64,000 bases of DNA from an uncultured Flavobacteriaceae bacterium (GCA_943788095.1 CALSOZ010000007.1:84875-148874); one strand, 5' to 3'. Shown: positions 48,876 to 58,672, numbered from the stretch's first letter. Made by a program: numbers and translations. Notes: generated from the letters alone by a model not told the origin.

Positions 48876-50271
48876 ACAAGAAAATATCTTAATTATTGGA
48901 GCAGGACTCTGTGGATCTTTACTCGCCTTGCGACTTGGGCAGCGCGGATTTAACGTACGGGTGATTGAAATGCGTCAAGATTTGCGAAAAGTCGATATTA
49001 GCGCTGGGCGATCCATCAATTTGGCGTTTTCGAATCGAGGTCTCAAGGCAATTAAACTGGTAGGATTAGAATCAAAAGTGGCGTCCTTATGCATTCCAAT
49101 GCACGGTAGAATGATTCACGACAAAGAAGGGAACACCTTTCTTTCAAATTATAGCGGACGTAAAAATGAGTCGATTAATTCCATTTCTAGAGAATTACTA
49201 ACCGCCCTCTTATTAGACGAAGCAGAAGCACTCGACACTGTGACCATTGAGTTTGATAAACGCTGTGCTAAAGTCGATTTTGAGAACAAAGTTGGCTATT
49301 TTGAAAACGCCGTTTCAGGGGATACTTTTAAGGTTTCAGCGGACCTCATCTTTGGAACAGATGGCGCAGGCTCTTCCTTAAGAAAGAGTTATTACCAAGA
49401 GCGTAAATTTTTATTTAGCTTTTCACAGAATTACCTCACCCATGGTTATAAGGAATTAACGATTCCGCCCACAAAAAGTGGTGATTTTAACGCCTTTAAA
49501 AATGCACTTCACATCTGGCCGAGAGGCGATTTTATGATCATTGCCTTGCCCAATTTGGATGGGAGTTTTACCGTAACCTTGTTTCTGAGTTACGAGACCG
49601 GTGAATATAATTTCAACAACCTAACAACCCCTGAAATTGTCACTGAATTTTTTCAGAAGGAATTCCCAGATGCGCTGGATTTAATGCCCAATTTAGTAGC
49701 TGAATTTTTCGAAAACCCAACCGCACCTTTAGGAACGGTAAAATGTTTTCCATGGCACTATAAAGGGAATAGTATTTTGCTTGGAGATGCTGCACATGCG
49801 ATTGTTCCGTTTTATGGACAGGGCATGAATGCCTCGTTTGAAGATGTGGTCGAATTTGATGCATTTTTAAACGTGCATCAGGGCGATTGGGGAGCCACTT
49901 TTAAAGCCTTTGAAACACATCGAAAGCAAGACACCGATGCAATTGCAGATTTAGCAATTGACAACTTTCACGAAATGAAAGCTCATATCGCCAACCCCCT
50001 ATTTCAAGAAAAACGAAAAATAGAAATGGCCTTAGAAGCCGAGTTTCCAGATGATTATTACTCGAAATACTCTTTGGTAACCTTCAAAGAAACTATTGGA
50101 TATAACGAAGCCATGACTGTTGGTCGTGCACAAGACAAAGCGATCTTAAGTCTGTTATCTGCCCATAAAATTGATGCCTCTGAAAATTTAAATGAGCTTC
50201 TTAAAAAAGTACAAAAAGAAACAAGCGAAATTCTTAGGGAAGACACAATTGCAAAAACATTAGACTACTAA
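48868..50271 (+). CDS. kmo: Kynurenine 3-monooxygenase
   Basis: KMO hydroxylates kynurenine with NADPH, FAD and O2. The 467-residue product has the FAD motif LIIGAGLCGSLLALRLGQRG, SINLAFSNRGLKAI, DLIFGTDGAGSSLR (DG motif) and ILLGDAAHAIVPFYGQGMNA. A hydrophobic C-terminal anchor, present in eukaryotic KMO, is absent. It is coupled to kynU. Confidence 0.95.
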   Translation: MPKQENILIIGAGLCGSLLALRLGQRGFNVRVIEMRQDLRKVDISAGRSINLAFSNRGLKAIKLVGLESKVASLCIPMHGRMIHDKEGNTFLSNYSGRKNESINSISRELLTALLLDEAEALDTVTIEFDKRCAKVDFENKVGYFENAVSGDTFKVSADLIFGTDGAGSSLRKSYYQERKFLFSFSQNYLTHGYKELTIPPTKSGDFNAFKNALHIWPRGDFMIIALPNLDGSFTVTLFLSYETGEYNFNNLTTPEIVTEFFQKEFPDALDLMPNLVAEFFENPTAPLGTVKCFPWHYKGNSILLGDAAHAIVPFYGQGMNASFEDVVEFDAFLNVHQGDWGATFKAFETHRKQDTDAIADLAIDNFHEMKAHIANPLFQEKRKIEMALEAEFPDDYYSKYSLVTFKETIGYNEAMTVGRAQDKAILSLLSAHKIDASENLNELLKKVQKETSEILREDTIAKTLDY

Positions 50272-50288
50272 TTCGGAATTATAAACTC

Positions 50289-51071
50289 ATGAAATTAAAC
50301 TTAGAACATAAAAACGCACTTGTATGCGGAAGTACTCAGGGTATTGGAAAAGCCACTGCTTTTGCGCTAGCAGCTGAAGGCGTAAAAGTTACCTTAGTGG
50401 CTAGAAATGAGACCAAATTAAAGGACGTCGTTGCTTCACTACCAAATACCGATCAACACAATTATATCGTCGCAGATTTTATGAACCCATTGGATTTAAA
50501 ATTGAAGGTAGAAAATTACATCCTTAAGCATCATAGTTTCCATATTCTTGTCAATAACACGGGAGGCCCAAGAAGTGGTGCCATCATTGATGCAAGCCTT
50601 GAGGATTTTGAAAATGCCTTTACTCTACACCTAAAATGTAACCATGTACTTGCTCAATTGCTAGTGCCCTTTATGAAACAGGAATCCTATGGCCGAATCA
50701 TTAATGTCATCTCGACTTCAGTAAAAGAACCCATAGAAGGTTTAGGAGTTAGTAATACCATTCGAAATGCGGTTGGAAACTGGAGTAAAACGCTTTCTTT
50801 TGAATTAGGGAGCTTTGGGATTACGGTTAATAATGTGTTGCCCGGATTTACAGAAACAGAACGCCTGAATGAGATCATTAAAATTAAAGCCAATTTGGCT
50901 CAAACAAGTCTAGAGCAAATGACTACCATCATGAAAAACTACAGCCCTGCAAAACGGTTTGCAAAACCCGAAGAAACGGCCAATGCGATTGTGTTTTTGG
51001 CAAGTGAAGCCGCGAGCTACATAAACGGTGTAAACATTCCTGTTGATGGCGGTCGAACAAAATCTTTGTAA
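50289..51071 (+). CDS. SDR family oxidoreductase in the kynurenine operon
   Basis: The 260-residue classical SDR has CGSTQGIGKATAFALAAEG, LVNNTGGPRSG, INVISTSVKEPIEGLG and a C-terminal FLASEAASYINGVNIPVDGG. At the YxxxK position the sequence reads GLGVSNTIRNAVGNWSKTL, so the usual catalytic Tyr appears replaced, a trait of some 'FabG-like' members. Its kynurenine-pathway role is unknown. It is 17 bp after kmo. Confidence 0.85.
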   Translation: MKLNLEHKNALVCGSTQGIGKATAFALAAEGVKVTLVARNETKLKDVVASLPNTDQHNYIVADFMNPLDLKLKVENYILKHHSFHILVNNTGGPRSGAIIDASLEDFENAFTLHLKCNHVLAQLLVPFMKQESYGRIINVISTSVKEPIEGLGVSNTIRNAVGNWSKTLSFELGSFGITVNNVLPGFTETERLNEIIKIKANLAQTSLEQMTTIMKNYSPAKRFAKPEETANAIVFLASEAASYINGVNIPVDGGRTKSL

Positions 51072-51100
51072 CTTTATAAATCTAATCCAAACAAAAAACA

Positions 51101-51625
51101 ATGAGCAAACTAGTATCTCCATTAAACATTAAAGCCTGGATTGAAGAAAATAGAGCATTATTAAAACCGCCAGTTGGAAACAAATGTGTTTGGAACGATG
51201 GTGAATTTATTGTGATGGTCGTCGGAGGTCCTAACAACCGAAAAGATTATCATTATAACGAAACGCCTGAATTTTTTTATCAGTTAGAAGGTGATATTAC
51301 ATTAAAAATAATTGATGGAGGCGTTGTAAAGGATGTTCAAATTAAAGAAGGGGATATTTATTTATTGCCTGCAAAAATTCCGCATTCTCCACAACGCGGC
51401 CCTAATACGGTTGGAATTGTCATAGAATATCCACGACCAGACGGCATAGAAGATGCTTTGGAATGGTATTGCGAAAATTGTAACCACCAACTATTCAGAG
51501 GTCCCTTTGTACTTCAAAATATTGAAACAGATATGCCGGTTATATTTGACCAGTTTTACTCAAGTGAAGAAACCCGTACATGTTCAAAATGCGGCACAAA
51601 AATGGAAGCCCCAATCAAAATTTAA
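51101..51625 (+). CDS. nbaC: 3-hydroxyanthranilate 3,4-dioxygenase
   Basis: This Fe(II) enzyme opens the ring of 3-hydroxyanthranilate to ACMS. The 174-residue bacterial-type product has ligands in YHYNETPEFFYQLEGD (His, Glu) and PAKIPHSPQRGP (His), plus a C-terminal rubredoxin-like iron site made of CENCNH and CSKCGT. It lies between the SDR and the ACMS decarboxylase. Confidence 0.95.
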   Translation: MSKLVSPLNIKAWIEENRALLKPPVGNKCVWNDGEFIVMVVGGPNNRKDYHYNETPEFFYQLEGDITLKIIDGGVVKDVQIKEGDIYLLPAKIPHSPQRGPNTVGIVIEYPRPDGIEDALEWYCENCNHQLFRGPFVLQNIETDMPVIFDQFYSSEETRTCSKCGTKMEAPIKI

Positions 51626-51634
51626 TATAGTTTT

Positions 51635-52717
51635 ATGAAACGTAAACTTCGTATCAACGGACACTCCCATTTACTGCCTTATCCAGAAGAAATTCCTCAG
51701 TTTATGAAAGATAAGGAGATTTTTTGGGTGGACGATGAGCGCAAGCATATGCTTCAAAAAGGTTGGAGTCGACCGGTGACGCATTCCAGTTTTTTCTTAG
51801 ATGAAAAGCTGGAATGGATGGATGAAAATAAAATTGACCATGCGGTCGTTTTAAATTTATCACAGCTCTACGGGAACGGATTGCGTTTGGAAGAAATGAA
51901 AAAAGCATTGCGTTTTCAAAATGATTTTAACGCCAAAGTGCAGCACGATAATGCGTCCAAATTCACTTGTGGGTTTGTGGTACATCCCGGTTTTATTCAA
52001 GGTGCTTTATGGGAAATGGAACGCTGTGTCAAAGAATTAGACTTAAAAGTCCTCTGCCTACCCACCCACTTTATGGACAGTATTGGGCAATGGCGTAGTG
52101 TATTTGATAAAGAGAATGACCCCATTTTTGAATTGGCAAATGAGTATAACCTAGCGATTGAAGTACACCCTTATGATGGTGAAAAAATGATCAAACTTGA
52201 AAACACCTCATGGCGATTTCATTTAATTTGGATGCTGGCTCAATGTGGGGATGCGTATCACTTTTACACCTTAAACGGCATGCAAGAACGCTATCCGAAC
52301 ATCCGTACTTGTTTTGCGCATGGCGGTCAAATGGCTCAAATGAATCTCGGACGTAGAATTCAAGGATTTGATGGTCGGCCAGATTTATTTGAAGGCAAAA
52401 CACACCCTCGAAAAGCCGTAGGCCATGAAAACATCTATTTTGACACACTCGTTCATGACACAGATTCCTTAAATTTAATGTTGAAGCGCCAAGGGAGTAG
52501 TCAAATTATTATGGGACTAGATGACCCCTACCCTTTAGGGGAAATGGAAAGTGAAGCCCAATCCTCTTATCCAGGAAAATTATTAGACCTTGCGATCGAT
52601 CGAAAGCTCATTTCTCAAACTCAATATGATGAAATTTGGGAAGACAATACTTTAAGATGGTTGTTTGGTAATGACAAGGCACAAGCCGAAAAACTGATTA
52701 AAAAAATACTTTCATAA
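51635..52717 (+). CDS. nbaD: 2-amino-3-carboxymuconate-6-semialdehyde decarboxylase (ACMSD)
   Basis: ACMSD removes the carboxylate of ACMS, steering carbon toward 2-aminomuconate and away from quinolinate/NAD. The 360-residue amidohydrolase has INGHSHLLPYPEE (HxH), LAIEVHPYDGEKM and IIMGLDDPYPLGEME (metal Asp). It follows nbaC by 9 bp and touches the O-methyltransferase start (1-bp step), so the operon continues. Confidence 0.93.
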   Translation: MKRKLRINGHSHLLPYPEEIPQFMKDKEIFWVDDERKHMLQKGWSRPVTHSSFFLDEKLEWMDENKIDHAVVLNLSQLYGNGLRLEEMKKALRFQNDFNAKVQHDNASKFTCGFVVHPGFIQGALWEMERCVKELDLKVLCLPTHFMDSIGQWRSVFDKENDPIFELANEYNLAIEVHPYDGEKMIKLENTSWRFHLIWMLAQCGDAYHFYTLNGMQERYPNIRTCFAHGGQMAQMNLGRRIQGFDGRPDLFEGKTHPRKAVGHENIYFDTLVHDTDSLNLMLKRQGSSQIIMGLDDPYPLGEMESEAQSSYPGKLLDLAIDRKLISQTQYDEIWEDNTLRWLFGNDKAQAEKLIKKILS

Positions 52718-53359
52718 ATGCATTTTATTACAGAAAAATTGGATGATTATGTCGTAAGACATTCCGAAGACGAACCCGCGCTTTTAAAAGCGTTGACTCG
52801 AGAAACGTATCAGAAAATTTTACAACCTCGAATGCTCAGTGGTCATTATCAAGGTCGTGTGCTGAGTGTTTTATCGAAACTGATTCGACCAAAAACGATT
52901 TTAGAATTAGGGACGTTTACAGGATATTCTGCATTATGTTTGGCAGAAGGATTAGATAAAAATGGCGTTTTACATACCATTGACATCAATGAAGAATTGG
53001 TAGATTTTCAGAGAATGTATTTTGACAAATCCGATTATGGACCTCAAATCATTCAACATTTAGGTGCGGCTTTGGATATCATCCCAACTCTAGACACCTC
53101 ATTTGATTTGGTGTTTATGGATGCCGACAAATCTAACTACATCAACTATTTTCATCAAATTATTGACAAACTAAACCCTGGTGGCGTGATTCTTTCTGAT
53201 AATGTGTTATGGAGTGGAAAAGTCATTGAAACTCTCGACCCTTCAGATATTTCTACAAAAATAGTATTAGAATACAATACGCTATTAAAAGAAGACCCTC
53301 GCTTAGAAACCGTCTTGCTGCCGATTAGAGATGGCCTCACGGTAAGCATAAAAAAATAA
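52718..53359 (+). CDS. SAM-dependent O-methyltransferase (COMT-like)
   Basis: The 213-residue product fits the small class I O-methyltransferase family: LELGTFTGYSALCLAEGL (SAM motif I), TIDINEELVDFQR, LVFMDADKSNYINYF (metal-binding Asp), ILSDNVLWSGKV. These enzymes methylate catechol-like substrates. Its ATG immediately follows the ACMSD stop, tying it to the kynurenine operon, though in other flavobacteria this gene is simply next to tatA. Confidence 0.88.
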   Translation: MHFITEKLDDYVVRHSEDEPALLKALTRETYQKILQPRMLSGHYQGRVLSVLSKLIRPKTILELGTFTGYSALCLAEGLDKNGVLHTIDINEELVDFQRMYFDKSDYGPQIIQHLGAALDIIPTLDTSFDLVFMDADKSNYINYFHQIIDKLNPGGVILSDNVLWSGKVIETLDPSDISTKIVLEYNTLLKEDPRLETVLLPIRDGLTVSIKK

Positions 53360-53362
53360 AAC

Positions 53363-53647
53363 TTATAAATTACGACGTACAGATCCTGTAAAGTCTTTAA
53401 GCCCGTCTTTTACTTTATTAATTTCTTCGGTTACATTTTTTGAAATGGAGGTATCGACACCATTTTTATCGGCGCTCTTTTGAATTTCACCCTTTATATC
53501 ATTGGTCGCATCTTTGAGAGTTCGCATGCCTTTTCCGAGTCCTTTTGCAATGCCCGGAATTTTATCCGCACCAAATACTAAGACCACAATAAATAAAATA
53601 AACGTGATTTCTGTGCCACTAATAAATAAAAAGATAGTGTGTGTCAT
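53363..53647 (-). CDS. tatA: Twin-arginine translocase TatA/E subunit
   Basis: The 94-residue product has an N-terminal membrane helix (EITFILFIVVLVFGADKIPG) followed by the amphipathic helix IAKGLGKGMRTLKDATNDIK and an acidic/basic tail, the Tat A/E layout. It forms the pore for folded protein export. It is convergent with the O-methyltransferase, 3 bp apart. Confidence 0.92.
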   Translation of the reverse strand: MTHTIFLFISGTEITFILFIVVLVFGADKIPGIAKGLGKGMRTLKDATNDIKGEIQKSADKNGVDTSISKNVTEEINKVKDGLKDFTGSVRRNL

Positions 53648-53692
53648 GCTACAAATATAACAAGTCTGATGATATTTTGATTGATTGGTTCA

Positions 53693-54473
53693 TTAATTTT
53701 CTGATAAATTAGCAGTTTTAAAGGCTTCCAATTGGGCGTCTAGAAATTCTAAAATCTCTACATCACTTTTCCCTCTACAGCGTTCTTGAAAATCGGGAGC
53801 ATCGGCACAGAAAAAATAAAACTCCATACGCTTCTCTTTTTCTAACTCATGGTTAATGAAAATAAAGAGGGGCAATAATCTCTTTTATGCGACGAATGGT
53901 TTGCTTGTCTTTATCTAATTTCACATGTTCTTTGAGCATTTTTGTTCGCCCGGTAATCCTATTCAAAAGTTTATTTACGTTTAATCCTAATCCCGTGTAT
54001 AAAACACCATGATCGGCATCATAAAGTCGTCTTTCTGTTAAATTCATACGAGGCCCTGTATAGCCGGGAATCCCTAAATCATAAAAATCGATGGGGCGTT
54101 TGGCGTCCGAATTACCAATATCTGAATTCAAATCCCCGGTTAATACCGTTCCTATCAAAACTTCATCTAAGGCATTAATAGATTCAGAAAGTGTTACCGT
54201 AATTGATTTAGTGCTGATATTTTGCGCACTTAATACGATTGTTTTTGGAATGTATTGAATGGATGAAAAATAGAGTGAATCCGATGGCTTAGCTTCAATA
54301 ATAAAAAACCCATTTTGATCTGTAGTAGCATATCTATATGCTGTTTTATTGATCACATGAATCCCTTCTACTTGTCCATTGGCAATAATCTGGCCTGAAA
54401 GTTCAATTTGCTGCGCTTGTAGGTTTAATAACGTGATTAAATTTAGGAGAAATAAAGAAAAAAATAATTTCAT
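53693..54473 (-). pseudogene. Carboxypeptidase-like regulatory domain protein, split by one frameshift
   Basis: Two frames make one protein. The first (53853-54473) has a signal peptide (MKLFFSLFLLNLITLLNLQA), a CarboxypepD_reg-like domain (ELSGQIIANGQVEGIHVINK, YATTDQNGFFIIEA) and ends abruptly. The second (53693-53875) continues as ELEKEKRMEFYFFCADAPDF and VEILEFLDAQLEAFK, the usual C-terminus of this ~240-residue exported flavobacterial family. A single-base shift near 53860-53878 separates them. Function is unknown. Confidence 0.7.
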
Positions 54474-54565
54474 TAAAATAAGTGAACTTTAATTAGATAC
54501 CAGTTCATAATATTAATAAATTTACAAAAACTGACGCTGTCAATACGTTAAATATACTATAAGAA

Positions 54566-55273
54566 ATGAAAAAGCTCTTAATTGCAAGCACCTCAACAGT
54601 GCACGGTAGTGGCTATTTAGAATACCTGTTGGACGCTTTAATAACCCACTTCAAATCTGTTGAAACAATTCTCTTTGTGCCCTACGCGCGGCCTGGTGGA
54701 ATGACTCATGAAGCCTATACCGAAAATGTAAAACTAGCATTTTCTAAAATTGGAAAAAAAGTCATTGGACTCCACGAATTTGACAATCCAAAAGACGCCA
54801 TAAAAACAGCTAAGGCGCTATTTGTTGGCGGCGGAAATACCTTTATTTTAGTGGATCAACTCTATAAACAAGATTTAATGGGCGAATTAAAAGCCGCAAT
54901 AGAATCAGGCACGCCTTATTTAGGAACAAGTGCCGGTAGTAACATTTGTGGGCTCACCATTGGAAGTTCTAATGACATGCCGATTGCCTATCCACCAAGC
55001 TTCCAAACACTGGGTGTTTTTCCATTTAATATCAACCCACATTATTTAGATCCTGAACCCGACAGTACACATATGGGTGAAACCAGAGAAACTCGGATTC
55101 AAGAATTTCACCACTTTAATTCGCAACCCATCATGGGGCTAAGAGAAGGAAGTTATTTAGAAATTTCAGGCTCAAAAATAACCTTAAAAGGGCCTTTATC
55201 AGCGCGTGTATTTGAAAAATACAAACCGCCATATGAGCTTCATTCAGGAGCAGATGTATCTGATTTGAATTAA
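54566..55273 (+). CDS. pepE: Dipeptidase E (peptidase S51)
   Basis: PepE cleaves aspartyl dipeptides with a Ser nucleophile. The 235-residue length is normal. The active-site region YLGTSAGSNICGLTIGSSND is present, preceded by FVGGGNTFILVDQLYK, and NINPHYLDPE follows. It is a cytosolic, stand-alone gene in front of a convergent GNAT. Confidence 0.93.
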   Translation: MKKLLIASTSTVHGSGYLEYLLDALITHFKSVETILFVPYARPGGMTHEAYTENVKLAFSKIGKKVIGLHEFDNPKDAIKTAKALFVGGGNTFILVDQLYKQDLMGELKAAIESGTPYLGTSAGSNICGLTIGSSNDMPIAYPPSFQTLGVFPFNINPHYLDPEPDSTHMGETRETRIQEFHHFNSQPIMGLREGSYLEISGSKITLKGPLSARVFEKYKPPYELHSGADVSDLN

Positions 55274-55274
55274 A

Positions 55275-55700
55275 TTATAAAGGTTTTATAAGATGAAATC
55301 CAGGTTTAATAAACCCGTCTTTTTCATAGAAATTTTGTGAAGGCACATTTTCTATATAAGCATTAAGTTCTATCATTTCACAGCCTTTGGCTTTGACATA
55401 GTTTTGAATCCAAGTTAAAAACTGAGTCCCTAATCCATTATTTCTGTACGATTCCTCAATAAATACATGATCCAATTCGACACTGCGTCCTGAGTAATGC
55501 CGTGTACAAAACCAAAGCCCGGATACCCCAATAAGTAGGTCGCCGTCGTACACGCCAACACATTCATAATTTTGAGTAACCATTTCCTTAAAACGTTCTA
55601 ACAGCAGAACTTCTGTAATGAAAGGCTTTGACATTTTTTTAACCAATGGAACTACAATTTCTATGGATTCGGAAGGGATAGGTTTGAATATAAACTGCAT
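55275..55700 (-). CDS. GNAT family N-acetyltransferase
   Basis: The 141-residue product has SVELDHVFIEESYRNNGLGT (motif A, RxxGxG-like) and a C-terminal NFYEKDGFIKPGFHL (motif B). The substrate is unknown. It is convergent with pepE, 1 bp apart, and divergent from gpmI. Confidence 0.87.
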   Translation of the reverse strand: MQFIFKPIPSESIEIVVPLVKKMSKPFITEVLLLERFKEMVTQNYECVGVYDGDLLIGVSGLWFCTRHYSGRSVELDHVFIEESYRNNGLGTQFLTWIQNYVKAKGCEMIELNAYIENVPSQNFYEKDGFIKPGFHLIKPL

Positions 55701-55784
55701 TATTTAAAGTATAAGAACTCAAAAATACAACTATTTTTTAGCATCTAAATAGGTTTTGAAAACTGAATTTTGTATAAATCTTCT

Positions 55785-55792
55785 TATCTTTG
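55785..55792 (+). promoter_or_regulatory. Candidate -7 box for gpmI (TATCTTTG)
   Basis: TATCTTTG matches TAnnTTTG and ends 22 bp before the gpmI ATG. Confidence 0.43.
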
Positions 55793-55814
55793 AAGGCGTT
55801 TTAACAGCGAACAC

Positions 55815-57332
55815 ATGAACAAGAAAGTTATTTTAATGATTTTAGATGGATGGGGGAAATCTCCTGATCCTAAAGTATCTGCTATTGATAATGCAAATAC
55901 GGAATTTATCGATTCTTTATACACGAAATATGCCCATGCCAGCCTTCGAACCGATGGCTTACATGTGGGACTTCCTGAAGGCCAAATGGGCAACAGTGAA
56001 GTTGGTCACATTAATCTTGGAGCCGGACGAATAGTGTATCAAGATCTTGCTAAAATCAATCTAGCAGTCACTAATAAAACGCTCAAAGACGAAGCTGTTT
56101 TAAAAGAGGCTTTGCAATATGCTAAAACCAATCAAAAGGCAATTCACCTTTTGGGCTTGGTAAGTGATGGCGGCGTACATTCGCATTTAAATCATTTATA
56201 TGGTTTACTCGATGTAATTGATGATTATGGGATTGAAAAATCATATATTCATGCCTTTACCGATGGACGCGATGTAGATCCAAAATCTGGATATGGATTT
56301 ATTTCGGAACTTGAGACACGTCTAGAAACTTCCTCTGCACAACTAGCAACCATCACAGGGCGCTATTATGCGATGGATCGAGATCATCGTTGGGAGCGCA
56401 TAAAAATTGCTTACGATGCCTTGGTAAACAGTGAAGGAATTCATTCAAAAAATGCGACAAGCACTATTGAATCCAATTATAAAGAAGGCTTCACCGATGA
56501 GTTTTTAAAACCGATCATTATGATGGATGCAAATCAAACACCTGTGGCTAAAATTGAAGACGGAGATGTTGTCTTATTTTTCAACTTTAGAACCGATCGT
56601 GGTAGAGAACTTACCGAAGTCCTAAGTCAAAATGACAAGCATGAGTTTAACATGCATAAGCTAAACTTGCATTATGTCACCTTGACAAATTACGATGATA
56701 ACTTTAAAAATATTCAAGTTGTTTTTAATAAAGATAATGTTTCAAATACGCTAGGCGAAGTCCTAGAGTCTCATGGAAAAACACAATTAAGAATAGCGGA
56801 AACAGAGAAATATCCACATGTGACTTTTTTCTTTTCTGGAGGACGTGAAAAGCCCTTTAAGGGCGAAGAACGTATTATGAAAAATTCGCCAAAAGTAGCC
56901 ACCTATGATCTTCAACCCGAAATGAGTGCATTTGAACTTAAAGATGCCCTTGTGGATGCCCTAGAAAAAGAAACACTAGATTTTGTGTGTTTAAATTTTG
57001 CCAATGGAGATATGGTTGGGCATACTGGAGATATGAATGCCGCTATCAAAGCGTGTGAAGCGGTTGACACTTGTGTGGAAGCTGTGATCACAACAGCATT
57101 AGAGCACAACTATACAACCTTGCTGATTGCGGATCATGGAAACTGTGAAACCATGATAAACCCAGATGGCTCCCCAAATACAGCGCATACAACCAATCCC
57201 GTTCCAATTATTTTAATTGACCCCGAATTAACAACAATAAAGGACGGCGTTCTTGGCGATATTGCGCCCACTATTTTAAAACTTATTGGGATTGAAAAAC
57301 CTGATGTGATGACTCAAAATAGCTTGATCTAA
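55815..57332 (+). CDS. gpmI: 2,3-bisphosphoglycerate-independent phosphoglycerate mutase
   Basis: GpmI interconverts 3- and 2-phosphoglycerate with Mn2+. The 505-residue product has MILDGWGKSPDPK, the catalytic Ser in QMGNSEVGHINLGAGRIVYQ, FNFRTDRGRELTEVL and the metal site ADHGNCETMINPDGSPNTAH. Length is normal. It is followed 11 bp later by a HAD-like gene on the same strand. Confidence 0.96.
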   Translation: MNKKVILMILDGWGKSPDPKVSAIDNANTEFIDSLYTKYAHASLRTDGLHVGLPEGQMGNSEVGHINLGAGRIVYQDLAKINLAVTNKTLKDEAVLKEALQYAKTNQKAIHLLGLVSDGGVHSHLNHLYGLLDVIDDYGIEKSYIHAFTDGRDVDPKSGYGFISELETRLETSSAQLATITGRYYAMDRDHRWERIKIAYDALVNSEGIHSKNATSTIESNYKEGFTDEFLKPIIMMDANQTPVAKIEDGDVVLFFNFRTDRGRELTEVLSQNDKHEFNMHKLNLHYVTLTNYDDNFKNIQVVFNKDNVSNTLGEVLESHGKTQLRIAETEKYPHVTFFFSGGREKPFKGEERIMKNSPKVATYDLQPEMSAFELKDALVDALEKETLDFVCLNFANGDMVGHTGDMNAAIKACEAVDTCVEAVITTALEHNYTTLLIADHGNCETMINPDGSPNTAHTTNPVPIILIDPELTTIKDGVLGDIAPTILKLIGIEKPDVMTQNSLI

Positions 57333-57343
57333 ATTAATAATAT

Positions 57344-57754
57344 ATGGACTTAACCAAATCACTCACACTGGCAATTGACTTCGACGGTACAATCGTCGAA
57401 GATGCTTATCCAAAAATTGGAAAGCCGAAAACATTTGCGTTCGACACTTTAAAAAGCTTACAAAGGGACGGCCATCGTTTGATTCTTTGGACCTATCGTT
57501 ATGGAAAAACGCTGAAAGAGGCTGATGAATTTTGTAAAAAAAATGGCATTGAATTCTATGCGGTTAACAGTAGCTTTCCAAACGAGGAGTACAACCTCAA
57601 AAAAAGCAGAAAAATAAATGCCGACCTTTTTATCGATGATAGAAACATTGGCGGCTTTTATGGTTGGGGCGAAATTTATCAGTTTTTATCTGAAAACGAC
57701 AACCCATTATCGCTCCCTAAGAAAAAAAGATTTTTTGGATTATTTAAGTCTTAA
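57344..57754 (+). CDS. HAD-like hydrolase, BT0820-type
   Basis: The 136-residue product begins with the HAD motif LAIDFDGTIVEDAYPKIGKP and has ILWTYR (motif II Thr) and NADLFIDDRNIGG (motif IV). It is a cap-less HAD protein of the Bacteroidota type. The phosphate substrate is unknown. It follows gpmI closely, suggesting a shared transcript. Confidence 0.86.
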   Translation: MDLTKSLTLAIDFDGTIVEDAYPKIGKPKTFAFDTLKSLQRDGHRLILWTYRYGKTLKEADEFCKKNGIEFYAVNSSFPNEEYNLKKSRKINADLFIDDRNIGGFYGWGEIYQFLSENDNPLSLPKKKRFFGLFKS

Positions 57755-57817
57755 AATTTTAGGAGAACTCTAACAAAATCAGGGCTGTAAAATCAATCAA
57801 AAAACGCTTTAATTAAG

Positions 57818-57825
57818 TACCTTTG
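57818..57825 (+). promoter_or_regulatory. Candidate -7 box for map (TACCTTTG)
   Basis: TACCTTTG matches TAnnTTTG and ends 17 bp before the map ATG. Confidence 0.42.
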
Positions 57826-57842
57826 GGCATAATTTTATAGTT

Positions 57843-58661
57843 ATGCTCACGCTTAAATCAAAAGAAGAAATTGAACTCATTCGCGAAAGTGCACTCATTG
57901 TTTCTAAAACATTAGGGATGCTTGCAAGTGAAGTCAAACCCGGCGTTACAACGCTACATCTAGACGCGCTCGCCGAAACCTTTATTAGAGATCATGGTGC
58001 CATCCCTGGATTCCTAGGCATGTACGATTTTCCAAACACACTTTGTATGAGTCCAAACGATCAAGTCGTGCATGGGATTCCAAACAACACTCCTTTAGAA
58101 GAAGGCGATATCATTTCGATTGATTGTGGTGCCTTGAAAAATGAATTTTATGGCGATCATGCTTACACTTTTGCTGTAGGTGAGATTGATGCTGAAACTC
58201 AAAAATTACTCGACGTATCTAAAGCTTCACTTTATGAAGGCATTCGAGCGTTTAAGCACAACAATCGTACTGGAGACGTTGGGTATGCCATTCAAAACTA
58301 CTGCGAATCCAATGGATACGGCGTGGTCAGAGAACTCATTGGACATGGCATTGGACGCGTGATGCACGAAGAACCCGAAATGCCAAATTATGGTAAAAGA
58401 GGGCGTGGAAAAAAATTCCTTGAAGGTATGGTCGTTGCGATTGAACCCATGATTAATATGGGAACACATCGCATCCATCACCATAATGATGGTTGGACCA
58501 TTACTACTAAAGACAACAAGCCTAGTGCGCATTTTGAACACAATGTCGCACTTGTTGATGGCCAACCTGAATTGTTATCAACCTTTGCGTATGTGTACGA
58601 AGCGCTCGGCATAAAAAGCAATGAAGAAGACGGGCTAAGAATCGATCCTTTAAACATCTAA
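57843..58661 (+). CDS. map: Type I methionine aminopeptidase
   Basis: Map removes N-terminal Met from new proteins with two metal ions. The 272-residue product has ligands in ISIDCGALKNEFYGDHA (Asp, Asp), ELIGHGIGRVMHEEPEMPNY (His), VVAIEPMINMG (Glu) and AHFEHNVALVDGQPE (Glu). No N-terminal SH3 or zinc-finger extension is present. It is 11 bp upstream of the DUF3050 gene. Confidence 0.95.
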   Translation: MLTLKSKEEIELIRESALIVSKTLGMLASEVKPGVTTLHLDALAETFIRDHGAIPGFLGMYDFPNTLCMSPNDQVVHGIPNNTPLEEGDIISIDCGALKNEFYGDHAYTFAVGEIDAETQKLLDVSKASLYEGIRAFKHNNRTGDVGYAIQNYCESNGYGVVRELIGHGIGRVMHEEPEMPNYGKRGRGKKFLEGMVVAIEPMINMGTHRIHHHNDGWTITTKDNKPSAHFEHNVALVDGQPELLSTFAYVYEALGIKSNEEDGLRIDPLNI

Positions 58662-58672
58662 TTAACCAATAA

